Below are positions 1 to 6,670 of a stretch of DNA of 7,015 nucleotides, piece after piece. A program made the translations under genes and the position numbers. The DNA lies in contig CAYVJA010000098.1 in NCBI GenBank assembly GCA_964451605.1, positions 1 through 7,015 on the forward strand, read 5' to 3'. The stretch's first letter is position 1; each line of letters begins with the position of its first letter. The notes under the pieces were generated by a model that saw only the letters and a program-made list of their open reading frames with translations, made no database searches and was not told where the DNA came from. This stretch comes from JAQVSH01 sp964451605. GTDB lineage: Bacteria > Bacteroidota > Bacteroidia > Bacteroidales > UBA4181.

Positions 1-714
1 GGTTCCTTTTACCTCATCTATTCCGCCACTGCCGAGGAGGAGGTCACAGGGAAGGGGGGTATCTCGCTGATTATCGACGAATTGCCTCACCTCGATCTGG
101 CCATTGTGGGCGAACCCACCCAAATGCGTATGGCAGTGGCCGAAAAAGGATTGATGGTGCTCGACTGTGTGACCCGGGGCCAGAGTGGACACGCTGCCCG
201 CGAAGAGGGAATCAATGCACTCTACCTTGCACTCGAAGACATTTCCTGGTTCCGGAGCTTCCGATTTCCGCAGGAATCAGAGCTGCTCGGACCGGTGAAG
301 ATGTCGGTAACCGTTATCCAGTCGGGCTACCAGCATAATATCGTACCCGATACCTGCAACTTTGTGGTAGATGTGCGGACCAACGAATTCTACAAAAACA
401 GCGAAGCGCTCGAGATTATCCGTGCAGCGATGAAGCACACGGAGGTTACCCCCCGCTCCACGCACATAAACTCCTCCCGGATCGAAACAAGCCATCCCAT
501 CGTGCAGAAGGCACTCTCCATGGGAACCGAAATTTTCGGTTCGCCCACCACCTCCGATCAGGCACGGATTCCTTACACCTCGCTGAAAATGGGCCCGGGT
601 AATTCGGCCCGTTCGCACACAGCCGATGAGTACATAGGGTTACAGGAGGTTGAGGAGGGAATTGCAGGGTATATTGCGTTGCTCAACAACTTGGATATCA
701 GGGAGGCCCGCTAA
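1..714 (+). CDS. argE: N-acetyl/N-succinyl-ornithine deacetylase, M20 family (5' end missing)
   Basis: Zinc-dependent M20 amidohydrolase that removes the acyl group from N-acyl-ornithine to give ornithine in cytoplasmic arginine biosynthesis. The reading frame is open from base 1, so the gene starts outside the window; 237 residues are present and about a third of a typical family member of roughly 350 residues is missing. Visible motifs, numbered from the window edge, are the catalytic/metal Glu run TAEEE (residues 10-14), VGEPT (36-40) with a metal-ligand Glu, GQSGHAAR with the lid-domain His at 64, and the C-terminal metal His in RSHTADEY (206). The family is known from Bacteroides, where the substrate is N-succinyl-ornithine rather than N-acetyl-ornithine; which one applies here cannot be read from the sequence. 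The first metal ligands (the HxD motif) lie in the missing part. A related DapE-like desuccinylase is less likely, because the GPVKMSVTVI and SSRIE segments match the Bacteroidota ArgE type as I remember it. The stop codon overlaps that of ruvC. Confidence 0.88.
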   Translation, partial: GSFYLIYSATAEEEVTGKGGISLIIDELPHLDLAIVGEPTQMRMAVAEKGLMVLDCVTRGQSGHAAREEGINALYLALEDISWFRSFRFPQESELLGPVKMSVTVIQSGYQHNIVPDTCNFVVDVRTNEFYKNSEALEIIRAAMKHTEVTPRSTHINSSRIETSHPIVQKALSMGTEIFGSPTTSDQARIPYTSLKMGPGNSARSHTADEYIGLQEVEEGIAGYIALLNNLDIREAR

Positions 715-1372
715 GGTTTGATTCGGCCGGGATTCTGTTTCACAAACGAACTCCACGAACCGCCCGAGCCTTTGGCTACACTCCGCCCGGCGGGCGACGG
801 CGACGCCTGACCGGATTGCAGAAGAGAAACCGGCCGTTGAAAGGCATGGCAAACTGCCGCAGCCAGTCCGTCGGTGGCATCCAGATTTTTGGGGATTTCC
901 GGAAAGTNNNNNNNNNNCCGGCCACCTGCTCCTTCGAGGCCGCGCCCCTTCCGGTTATCGCCATCTTAATCTTTCGGGGGGCATACTCAAAAATAGGCAT
1001 CGACCGACTCAACGCCGCGGCAATGGCGGCACCCTGCGCTCTGCCCAGCTTGAGCATCGACTGTACATTCTTCCCCTGAAAGGGCGACTCAATGGCCAGT
1101 TCGTCGGGGTGATACTCATCTATCAGAGCAAGGGTTCGATCGAAAATTTTCTGAATGCGCACGTAGTGATCCTCGTAACGATTCAACACCAATTCACCCA
1201 ACACAACCAACTCTATCTTGTTGCCCTCCTGGCGAATAATGCCATACCCCATCACGGTAGTACCCGGATCGATACCCAAAATAATCTTTTCGGGTACTCC
1301 GGCTCTACGGACTCCGGACTCTCTTTTGTCCAATCCGGAGGGCTTGTCACGAAGGCTACTCTTCACAACCAT
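711..1372 (-). CDS. ruvC: Crossover junction endodeoxyribonuclease RuvC, interrupted by an assembly gap
   Basis: RuvC resolves Holliday junctions with RuvAB during recombinational repair. From the ATG at 1372 the protein shows ILGIDPGTT with catalytic Asp35, ELAIESPF with catalytic Glu95, the family signature GKNVQSMLKLGRAQG, then EYAPRKIKMAITG and KEQVAG up to the N run. Beyond the gap the conserved frame is FPEIPKNLDATDGLAAAVCH, carrying the last two catalytic Asp residues. It continues to a tail ending WSSFVKQNPGRIKP and stops at TAG (711-713). That frame differs from the one reached by counting exactly 10 Ns. A literal translation drops into a wrong basic frame and stops near 776, so the 10 Ns cannot be the true length. 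About 26 residues precede the conserved core, longer than usual; no closer ATG exists, though codon 3 is GTG and codon 14 is TTG. The upstream sequence is A-rich (TTTAAAA) with no Shine-Dalgarno motif. I infer a functional gene, not a pseudogene. Confidence 0.93.
908..917. other. Assembly gap (10 Ns) inside ruvC
   Basis: Ten undetermined bases lie in ruvC between the KEQVAG motif and the FPEIPKNLDATDG motif. Both sides are good RuvC sequence but in frames that do not join across 10 bases. The real length must equal 2 modulo 3. Family spacing, recalled rather than aligned, suggests about 20 bases encoding a helix of the MLQRLL kind. Confidence 0.97.
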
Positions 1373-1509
1373 TTTTAAAGGAAACTACACTGCGAAGATC
1401 GCAATTTTCGCGTACCTCATCCCGACGGCAACCGGAAAAGTAGAGCCAAACTACACAAATCGGGTAAAAGCGGTAACTTTGGCCGACAGAACCTTAAACA
1501 CGGCCGAAT
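1373..1509. promoter_or_regulatory. Divergent intergenic region between ruvC and queF
   Basis: This 137-base non-coding stretch must carry the promoters of ruvC (leftward) and queF (rightward). A good -7 box is visible for queF. For ruvC only an imperfect box, TACTTTTC on the minus strand (1435-1442, last base off consensus), is seen, with no convincing -33 partner. I see no riboswitch fold, and in particular no obvious preQ1-type aptamer, although such small aptamers are hard to exclude by eye. Confidence 0.5.
1474..1481 (+). promoter_or_regulatory. Putative Bacteroidota -7 box for queF
   Basis: TAACTTTG matches the Bacteroidota sigma-70 type -7 consensus TAnnTTTG exactly and lies 28 bases before the queF ATG, which would give a short leader of about 20 bases. 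No TTG -33 element is found at the usual spacing upstream, so the promoter is weak, regulated, or only apparent. Confidence 0.45.
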
Positions 1510-1974
1510 ATGAGTGCACAAACCGACAACCTGACACTGCTGGGCGGTGAAACCCAATACACCTACAACTACAATCCTGCGCTTCTGGAGACATTTCGGA
1601 ATAAACACCCCGAAAACGACTATTGGGTTTCGCTGGTGTGTCCTGAGTTTACCTCACTCTGCCCCATCACCGGACAACCCGATTTTGCGACCCTTCATAT
1701 TCACTATCTGCCCAACGAAAAGATGGTAGAGAGCAAAAGCCTCAAACTCTATCTCTTCAGTTTCCGGAATCACGGCGACTTCCATGAAGATTGCGTCAAC
1801 ATCATCATGAAGGATCTGGTGGCACTGATGGATCCAAAATATATTGAGGTGGTAGGAAAATTCAACCCCCGCGGCGGCATCAGTATCTACCCCTATGCCA
1901 ATTACGGCCAACCTGGAACCCGCTACCAAACCATGGCGCAGGAGCGCCTCTCGCAACGGCAATTCGACTTCTGA
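1510..1974 (+). CDS. queF: NADPH-dependent 7-cyano-7-deazaguanine (preQ0) reductase QueF, type I
   Basis: QueF reduces the nitrile of preQ0 to the amine of preQ1 with two NADPH. It is a cytoplasmic step on the way to queuosine in the anticodon of tRNAs for Asp, Asn, His and Tyr. The 154-residue length fits the short unimodular type I enzymes of the tunnelling fold. Key residues match the Bacillus subtilis enzyme with a constant offset of four: the thioimide-forming Cys51 in FTSLCPITGQPD, the proton-donor Asp58, the NADPH-binding QueF motif ESKSLKLY (74-81), and the substrate-binding pair His92-Glu93 in DFHED. The C-terminal region also carries FNPRGGISIYPY, which fits the family. The ATG at 1510 is chosen because the -7 box lies just upstream and the length fits. 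No other queuosine gene is adjacent, so it appears to be a single-gene unit. Its stop is separated from that of the neighbouring peptidase by one base. Confidence 0.96.
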   Translation: MSAQTDNLTLLGGETQYTYNYNPALLETFRNKHPENDYWVSLVCPEFTSLCPITGQPDFATLHIHYLPNEKMVESKSLKLYLFSFRNHGDFHEDCVNIIMKDLVALMDPKYIEVVGKFNPRGGISIYPYANYGQPGTRYQTMAQERLSQRQFDF

Positions 1975-1975
1975 T

Positions 1976-4117
1976 TCAGGGCAACAGCGCCTCGGGAACC
2001 GGCCTTTGCAACAGATATTTATACCAGAACCGGTAGGCCGATTGCGTATTGTGCACACTCTTGGCCCCTCCCCAACCGTGTCGGCCACCGGGGTAGAGCA
2101 TAAACTCAAACTCTTTCCCCTCCTCCTGCAGTTGGCCGGCAAGTTGCAACGAATTCTGCAGATGCACATTGTCGTCCATGGTGCCATGCACCAGCCGAAG
2201 CATGGAGTTGTCGCCACCCCGGTATTGGTGAACCCAGGTAAGTACAGATCCGTTTTTATACCCGTCGGGGTTGTCGACGGGCCTGTCCATATAGCGTTCG
2301 GTATAATGGGAGTCGTATAATTCCCAGCTGGTTACCCCAAACTCCGCGATGCCGTACTGAAAATAGCCGGCGCCCTTCGAGAGGGCCATGGCGGTCATGG
2401 TTCCACCGTAACTGCTTCCGGTAATCCCCACGCGGGTGGAGTCGACTCTGGGGTCGGTTCGCAGCCATTTTACCCACGAAATGTAATCGGTTATCTCCCA
2501 TTTGCAGAGATTCCGGTGCAGCATATTGAGCCCGGCTTTTCCGTGGTGTCCGGCGCCCCGGTGGTCTATCGAGAGCTGTATCACCCCTTCGGAGGCCCAC
2601 CAGGCCGACATCCCCAACCCCTTCCACACATCGGTTACTCCGGTTGCGTCGGGCCCCCCGTATACCGAGATCAGTACAGGATACGTTACACCCGATCCCG
2701 TTCTGAGGGGCCAGATTACGCTACCCGGCAGTTCGAAGCCATCGGGCGTAGTAATAGAGACCAGTTGCGGAAGCGGTAGCGCATAGTTTGCATAACGGGG
2801 GCCGCGGGCATCACCCAGCTCAGCCACCACCTTGCCCGAAGCCACCTCAACCAGTGCCTTACGGGGAGGGGTAGTGAGATTGGAGTAGGTGGTGATAAAG
2901 TAGTCGAACGCAGGGCTCAACACTACGCTATGCGAATAGGGGCCGAAAGTGAGTCGCTGTTGATCCTTTCCGTTGAGCCGCACACGGTATAAGTCGGTGC
3001 GGGTGGAGTGTTCGGCCCTGGAGGTAAAGTAGACCCACCCCTTTTTTTCATCTACATCGACAATTTTAGTGGACCAGTTCTTTCCGGAGGTAAGGGGATG
3101 CAACGTACGCTCCTTCACATCAAAACGGTATATCTGGTTCCAGCCGTCGGTATCGTTTTGAATCAGAAACGATGCACCCTGCCCTACAAAGCGGAGATCC
3201 TCCTTCCAATCTATCCAGGTGGGCTGCTCCTCCTGATAGAGGAGCTGCTTACGCCCATTGGCCGGATCTACACTGTAGATACACAAACGGGTCTGATCGC
3301 GGTTCATCCACTGCACCAGGAGGACAGAGGCATCGGGCATCCAGAAGGGGAGTCCGAAATATTGATCGACATTCTCATCAAAGTCGGCCCACACCACAGG
3401 GCCTCCGTCGGCCGATACCACTCCCACCTTCACCTTGGGATTCGGATCACCGGCTTTGGGATAGCGGGTCTGTTCGAGGAAACCGTGCTGTCCCTGCGAC
3501 GAATAGATAGGAAACATCGGTACCTCTGTGTCGTCCGAACGGAAAAAGGCGAGCGAACGGCTGTCGGGTGCCCACCAAAAGGAGCGATAGCGAGAAGGAC
3601 GGCCCAGTATCTCCTCATAATAGACCCACGATGCCCATCCGTTCAGAATCAGGTCGGTTCCGTCGTAGGTAAGCCTCGACTCCTTTCCGGAAGCAATCTC
3701 AATAGCATAGAGATCGTTATTACGGGTAAAGGCCACCCGCTTGGCATCGGGCGAAAGCTGCGGATTCTGAACCTGTCCTGGCGTTTGGGTAAGCTGAACC
3801 CTGCCCCTGTTCATATCAGAAAGGTAGAGAAGGCCATCGACCACCACCACAGAGGGCCGGGCCGTAATCTGCGGTGTAAAGGGTTGCGATTTCCCGCTTT
3901 TAATCTCCACCTGCCTGAACTGGCGGTTCCCGGCATCCTGAATAATATAGGTACCCGCACCGGTGCTCTCGTCGAACCGGGCCTCCGGAAGCGGAACCAG
4001 AATGCCGGTACCCACCGGATTACGCATCTGATCGAGGGTAAGGAGCGAATCGCCCGTTTGGGCAGAGAGCAGAGAGCTGCTCAGCAGAAGGAGAGGCAAA
4101 AAGCGGAAATTGATCAT
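1976..4117 (-). CDS. Exported dipeptidyl peptidase IV (S9B prolyl oligopeptidase family)
   Basis: Serine peptidase that releases X-Pro or X-Ala dipeptides from peptide N-termini, probably in the periplasm. The 713 residues begin with a signal peptide (1-19, ending LLSA before Gln20). A beta-propeller domain follows (about 40-450) with the double-Glu motif WVYYEEI (Glu168, Glu169), which holds the substrate amino terminus. The C-terminal alpha/beta-hydrolase domain (about 450-713) has the oxyanion Tyr486 in VYGGP, nucleophile Ser569 in GSSYGG, the S1-pocket tyrosines of YTERYM (605, 609), catalytic Asp648 with substrate-contact Asn650 in HGTMDDNVH, and His680 in GGRHGWGG. Both the triad and the exopeptidase features are therefore intact. 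The one oddity is Ser568 where classical DPP IV has Trp in GWSYGG. A tripeptidyl or acylaminoacyl S9 enzyme is less likely given the Glu pair and the two Tyr. The ATG at 4117 is placed directly before the signal peptide and has a -7 box upstream. Confidence 0.94.
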   Translation of the reverse strand: MINFRFLPLLLLSSSLLSAQTGDSLLTLDQMRNPVGTGILVPLPEARFDESTGAGTYIIQDAGNRQFRQVEIKSGKSQPFTPQITARPSVVVVDGLLYLSDMNRGRVQLTQTPGQVQNPQLSPDAKRVAFTRNNDLYAIEIASGKESRLTYDGTDLILNGWASWVYYEEILGRPSRYRSFWWAPDSRSLAFFRSDDTEVPMFPIYSSQGQHGFLEQTRYPKAGDPNPKVKVGVVSADGGPVVWADFDENVDQYFGLPFWMPDASVLLVQWMNRDQTRLCIYSVDPANGRKQLLYQEEQPTWIDWKEDLRFVGQGASFLIQNDTDGWNQIYRFDVKERTLHPLTSGKNWSTKIVDVDEKKGWVYFTSRAEHSTRTDLYRVRLNGKDQQRLTFGPYSHSVVLSPAFDYFITTYSNLTTPPRKALVEVASGKVVAELGDARGPRYANYALPLPQLVSITTPDGFELPGSVIWPLRTGSGVTYPVLISVYGGPDATGVTDVWKGLGMSAWWASEGVIQLSIDHRGAGHHGKAGLNMLHRNLCKWEITDYISWVKWLRTDPRVDSTRVGITGSSYGGTMTAMALSKGAGYFQYGIAEFGVTSWELYDSHYTERYMDRPVDNPDGYKNGSVLTWVHQYRGGDNSMLRLVHGTMDDNVHLQNSLQLAGQLQEEGKEFEFMLYPGGRHGWGGAKSVHNTQSAYRFWYKYLLQRPVPEALLP

Positions 4118-4164
4118 TTCGAGCAGGGGGGGGTAAGATTGTCTAAATTGCCGTTACTATTGTC

Positions 4165-4172
4165 CAAAGGTA
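4165..4172 (-). promoter_or_regulatory. Putative -7 box for the DPP IV gene
   Basis: On the minus strand this reads TACCTTTG, an exact match to the Bacteroidota TAnnTTTG box, 47 bases upstream of the peptidase ATG. No TTG is found at the expected -33 distance. The inverted repeat at 4180-4198 occupies that place instead. Confidence 0.5.
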
Positions 4173-4179
4173 CAAAAAG

Positions 4180-4198
4180 AAGCCTTGTATGCAGGCTT
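4180..4198. repeat. Short inverted repeat, possible operator
   Basis: AAGCCT and AGGCTT form perfect 6-base arms around a 7-base spacer. The dyad lies between the two divergent -7 boxes, at the -33 side of the leftward promoter, where an activator or repressor could act. Six-base arms can occur by chance, so this is only suggestive. Confidence 0.3.
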
Positions 4199-4214
4199 GA
4201 GAGCCATTGTAACC

Positions 4215-4245
4215 TTGTGCCCTCTTGAAATTTTCTCTAGATTTG
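4215..4245 (+). promoter_or_regulatory. Putative Bacteroidota -33/-7 promoter for the GH127 gene
   Basis: TTG (4215-4217) and TAGATTTG (4238-4245) are separated by 20 bases, matching the Bacteroidota housekeeping promoter (TTG at -33, TAnnTTTG at -7). Transcription would begin near 4250, giving a leader of about 25 bases before the ATG at 4277. This is the best promoter in the window. Confidence 0.6.
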
Positions 4246-4276
4246 TTCCCAACGCCTTCACTAATCCGCTTTGCGA

Positions 4277-6658
4277 ATGAAAACTTTTCTTCTTTTCCCG
4301 GTGCTTCTTTTGGCCATGACCCTGTCGGCACAAGATTACCCGATACAGCCGGTTCCCTTTACCGACGTAAACCTCACCGACTCCTTCTGGGCGCCCCGCA
4401 TTGAGAAGAACCACAAAGTGACTATACCCATTGCCCTGCAGTACTGTTATAATACGGGAAGAGTAGATAACTTCCTGGTGGCCGGAGGGTGGAAAAAGGG
4501 GAAGTTTGCGGGCGAATACCCCTTCGACGACTCGGATGTCTTTAAAATTATTGAGGGCGCCAGCTTTTCGCTGCAGACTTTCCCCGATAAGGAGATGGAA
4601 GGGCATCTCGACGCCCTGATTTACTATATCGGCAAGGCACAGGAGCCCGACGGCTACCTCTTTACCAACCGCACCATCAACCCCGACAGCTTGCATCAGT
4701 GGGTTGGGAAAAAGCGGTGGGAGAAAGATCCTGATCTGAGCCACGAACTCTACAATCTGGGGCATCTCTATGAGGCGGCCACAGCCCACTACCAGGCCAC
4801 CGGCAAGCGAAACCTGCTCGATATTGCCATAAAAAGTGCCGATCTGGTGTGCAACGACTTTGGCCCCGGAAAACTCGATCTGGCTCCCGGTCATCAGGTT
4901 ATTGAGATGGGTCGGATCGGGATCCAGCACGATCAGGCCGAAGTCGGCCTTTTGCCCCACCACGACAAGCGTCTGGAGTGCCGCGGACGGGGCAGCAACG
5001 CCAAACTGGGCTCCTACGCCCAGAACCATGCACCTGCTGCCGAACAGGTTACCGCCGAAGGACATGCGGTGAGGGCCATGTATCAATATGCCGCCATGGC
5101 CGATGTTACCGCCCTGATGGGTGGATATGCCCTGGCCATGGAAAAGCTTTGGGACGACATTGTCTATAAGAAATATTACATCACCGGGGGCATCGGAGCC
5201 GCAGGAGGGCATGAGGGTTTTGGCACCGATTACGACCTTCCCAATATGTCGGCCTATAACGAAACCTGCGCCTCGATTGGCGAGATCTTTTGGAACCATC
5301 GCCTCTTTCTGCTGAATGGTGATGCCAAATTTTACGACATTCTGGAACGAACCCTCTATAACGGAATGATTTCGGGGGTCTCCCTCTCGGCCGACCGCTT
5401 CTTCTACCCCAATCCGCTCGAATCGAGAGGCCAGCACGCCCGCAGCGCCTGGTTTGGCTGTGCCTGCTGCCCCAGCAATGTCTGTCGCTTTATCCCCTCC
5501 ATCCCGGGCTACATCTACGCCAAAAAGGATAATCGGCTTTACGTAAACCTCTTTATGCAAAGCGAAACCGAGGTGAATCTCTCTTCGGGTAAAGTGAAAC
5601 TGCAACAGACCACCGACTATCCCTGGAAGGGTGACATTTCCATTTCGGTAAACCCTGCAACGTCAGGAAACTTCCAGATAGCTGTCCGCATTCCGGGATG
5701 GGCCGCGAACCGCCCGGTTCCCGGCGATCTGTACCGATATGCGGAGTCGGCTCCCGAACCCTTTACCCTCACGGTTAACAACCAAAAGGTAGCGTATTCT
5801 ATGGAATCGGGCTATGCCATTTTGGACCGCGTCTGGAAAGAGGGCGATAAAGTAGCTTTATCGTTCCCGATGCCCATCCGCAAAGTATTGGCCCACGAAA
5901 AGGTGGTGGCCGATAAAGGCAAGATGGCCATTGAGCGCGGACCCGTTGTCTACTGCCTGGAGTGGGCCGATCAACCTGACAAAAAGGTACTCAACCGGAT
6001 GGTTCCGCAAAAAACAAAGCTGACCTCTCAGTTCCGGCCCGATCTGCTGGGCGGAGTTGAGGTGATTACGGGCCAGGCCGTTGTGCTGAGCGAGGATGTC
6101 AATAAAAAAATGCGCGAAGAGCAGCTCTCCTTTACAGCCATCCCCTACTATGCCTGGGCCAACCGGGGTAATGGCGAGATGATGGTGTGGATCCCCTTCG
6201 AAAAGGGCGCTGCCAAGCCGATGAAACTCCCCACCCTGGCCTCCAAAAGCAAAGTGACCGCATCGCACAGAGCCGGCAATCTGGAATCGATTAAAGATCA
6301 GGAGCTCCCCAAAAACTCGAACGACAAAGATATTTCGTACTACCACTGGTGGCCCAAAAACAGCACCACCGAGTGGATCCGCTACGATTTTGAAGCCCCT
6401 GCCAAAGTCTCGAAGTGCCAGATCTACTGGTACGACGACAAACCCTTTGGGGGATGCGCCCTGCCCAAAGCCTGGAAAATCTACTACCTCGACAAGAGCG
6501 GTCAGTTTACCGAAGTAAAAACACTCTCGGCCTACCCCTCCGAAAAAGATAAACTAAACGAAATCTCGTTCGAACCTGTCGAAACCCAAAGCCTCAAGCT
6601 GGAGGTGGTGCTCCCCGACCGGGATGCCGCCGGTTTGTACGAGTGGATTGTGAAGTAG
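4277..6658 (+). CDS. Exported GH127 (DUF1680) beta-L-arabinofuranosidase-type glycoside hydrolase with discoidin-like C-terminal domain
   Basis: Predicted to hydrolyse terminal beta-L-arabinofuranosides or related pectic sugars in the periplasm. The 793 residues start with a signal peptide (1-18, ending TLSA before Gln19). An (alpha/alpha)6 catalytic domain spans roughly 30-410. Compared with the characterised Bifidobacterium enzyme HypBA1, the acid/base Glu is Glu313 in HEGFG, the zinc ligands are Glu329 and Cys331 in NETCAS, and the nucleophile Cys397 with zinc ligand Cys398 lies in FGCACCPSN. All are present. Beta-sandwich regions follow to about 640 (ending PYYAWANRGNGEM), then a discoidin/F5-8-like module (about 655-793). 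The GCACCP motif points to GH127 rather than GH146. Exact substrate is uncertain, because the family also includes enzymes acting on rhamnogalacturonan-II side chains. Residues 213-234 do not look like the family (listed separately). ATG 4277 is preferred over TTG 4271, which adds only two residues before the signal peptide. Confidence 0.92.
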   Translation: MKTFLLFPVLLLAMTLSAQDYPIQPVPFTDVNLTDSFWAPRIEKNHKVTIPIALQYCYNTGRVDNFLVAGGWKKGKFAGEYPFDDSDVFKIIEGASFSLQTFPDKEMEGHLDALIYYIGKAQEPDGYLFTNRTINPDSLHQWVGKKRWEKDPDLSHELYNLGHLYEAATAHYQATGKRNLLDIAIKSADLVCNDFGPGKLDLAPGHQVIEMGRIGIQHDQAEVGLLPHHDKRLECRGRGSNAKLGSYAQNHAPAAEQVTAEGHAVRAMYQYAAMADVTALMGGYALAMEKLWDDIVYKKYYITGGIGAAGGHEGFGTDYDLPNMSAYNETCASIGEIFWNHRLFLLNGDAKFYDILERTLYNGMISGVSLSADRFFYPNPLESRGQHARSAWFGCACCPSNVCRFIPSIPGYIYAKKDNRLYVNLFMQSETEVNLSSGKVKLQQTTDYPWKGDISISVNPATSGNFQIAVRIPGWAANRPVPGDLYRYAESAPEPFTLTVNNQKVAYSMESGYAILDRVWKEGDKVALSFPMPIRKVLAHEKVVADKGKMAIERGPVVYCLEWADQPDKKVLNRMVPQKTKLTSQFRPDLLGGVEVITGQAVVLSEDVNKKMREEQLSFTAIPYYAWANRGNGEMMVWIPFEKGAAKPMKLPTLASKSKVTASHRAGNLESIKDQELPKNSNDKDISYYHWWPKNSTTEWIRYDFEAPAKVSKCQIYWYDDKPFGGCALPKAWKIYYLDKSGQFTEVKTLSAYPSEKDKLNEISFEPVETQSLKLEVVLPDRDAAGLYEWIVK
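4913..4978 (+). other. Non-family-like 22-residue block inside the GH127 catalytic domain
   Basis: Residues 213-234 follow APGHQVIEMG, where the family normally continues with a helix-turn-helix resembling LVKLYxxTGxxxYLDLAxxFLD. Here the frame instead encodes a His/Asp/Gln-rich stretch beginning RIGIQHDQAEVG. Family-like sequence resumes at about CRGRG and clearly at YAQNHAPAAEQ. Length and frame are kept. The other two forward frames, and the reverse complement, do not restore the expected helix. The block has no TA dinucleotide, holds three GATC sites in 20 bases (4915, 4921, 4931) and contains a perfect hairpin (4935-4950). Confidence 0.5.
4935..4950. repeat. Perfect 7-base inverted repeat with 2-base loop
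   Basis: AGGCCGA and its exact reverse complement TCGGCCT flank AG. The hairpin lies in coding sequence inside the odd GH127 block. It has no U-tract, so it is not a terminator; it may be chance or a relic of a rearrangement. Confidence 0.5.
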
Positions 6659-6670
6659 GCCGGAGCCCTT

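Larger units (their letters stand above)
4118..4276. promoter_or_regulatory. Divergent promoter region between DPP IV and GH127 genes
   Basis: This 159-base non-coding region separates two head-to-head genes for exported enzymes. It holds a -7 box facing each gene and a short inverted repeat between them, listed separately. The layout would allow joint control by one bound regulator, but no regulator gene is present in the window. Confidence 0.6.

Noticed and set aside
776..907. RuvC as a truncated pseudogene with a frameshifted C-terminus
   Set aside because: The correct RuvC C-terminus, including the catalytic Asp pair and the usual tail, is present in another frame immediately past the N run. 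The break is explained by gap length.
816..1378. Two short plus-strand open frames opposite ruvC
   Set aside because: One runs through the N gap and neither resembles a protein family. They are shadows of ruvC.
1654..2320. Minus- and plus-strand open frames across the queF/DPP IV junction
   Set aside because: They overlap motif-bearing genes on the opposite strands and give compositionally odd products with no recognisable domain.
3008..4228. 406-codon open frame on the plus strand opposite the DPP IV gene
   Set aside because: The minus strand encodes a complete DPP IV with signal peptide and triad. The plus-strand product has no recognisable domain and would run across the promoter region.
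4913..4978. Simple micro-inversion of the GH127 helix
   Set aside because: Reverse-complementing the block does not give the expected LVKLY...YLDLA sequence in any frame (there is no TA dinucleotide, so no Tyr codon on either strand), so a plain in-place inversion does not explain it.
4157..5605. Long open frame of 482 codons on the minus strand opposite the GH127 gene
   Set aside because: Its codons are exact reverse complements of the GH127 codons, and it stays open because that gene avoids TTA, CTA and TCA. The predicted protein has no recognisable motif, while the plus strand has all GH127 active-site residues.
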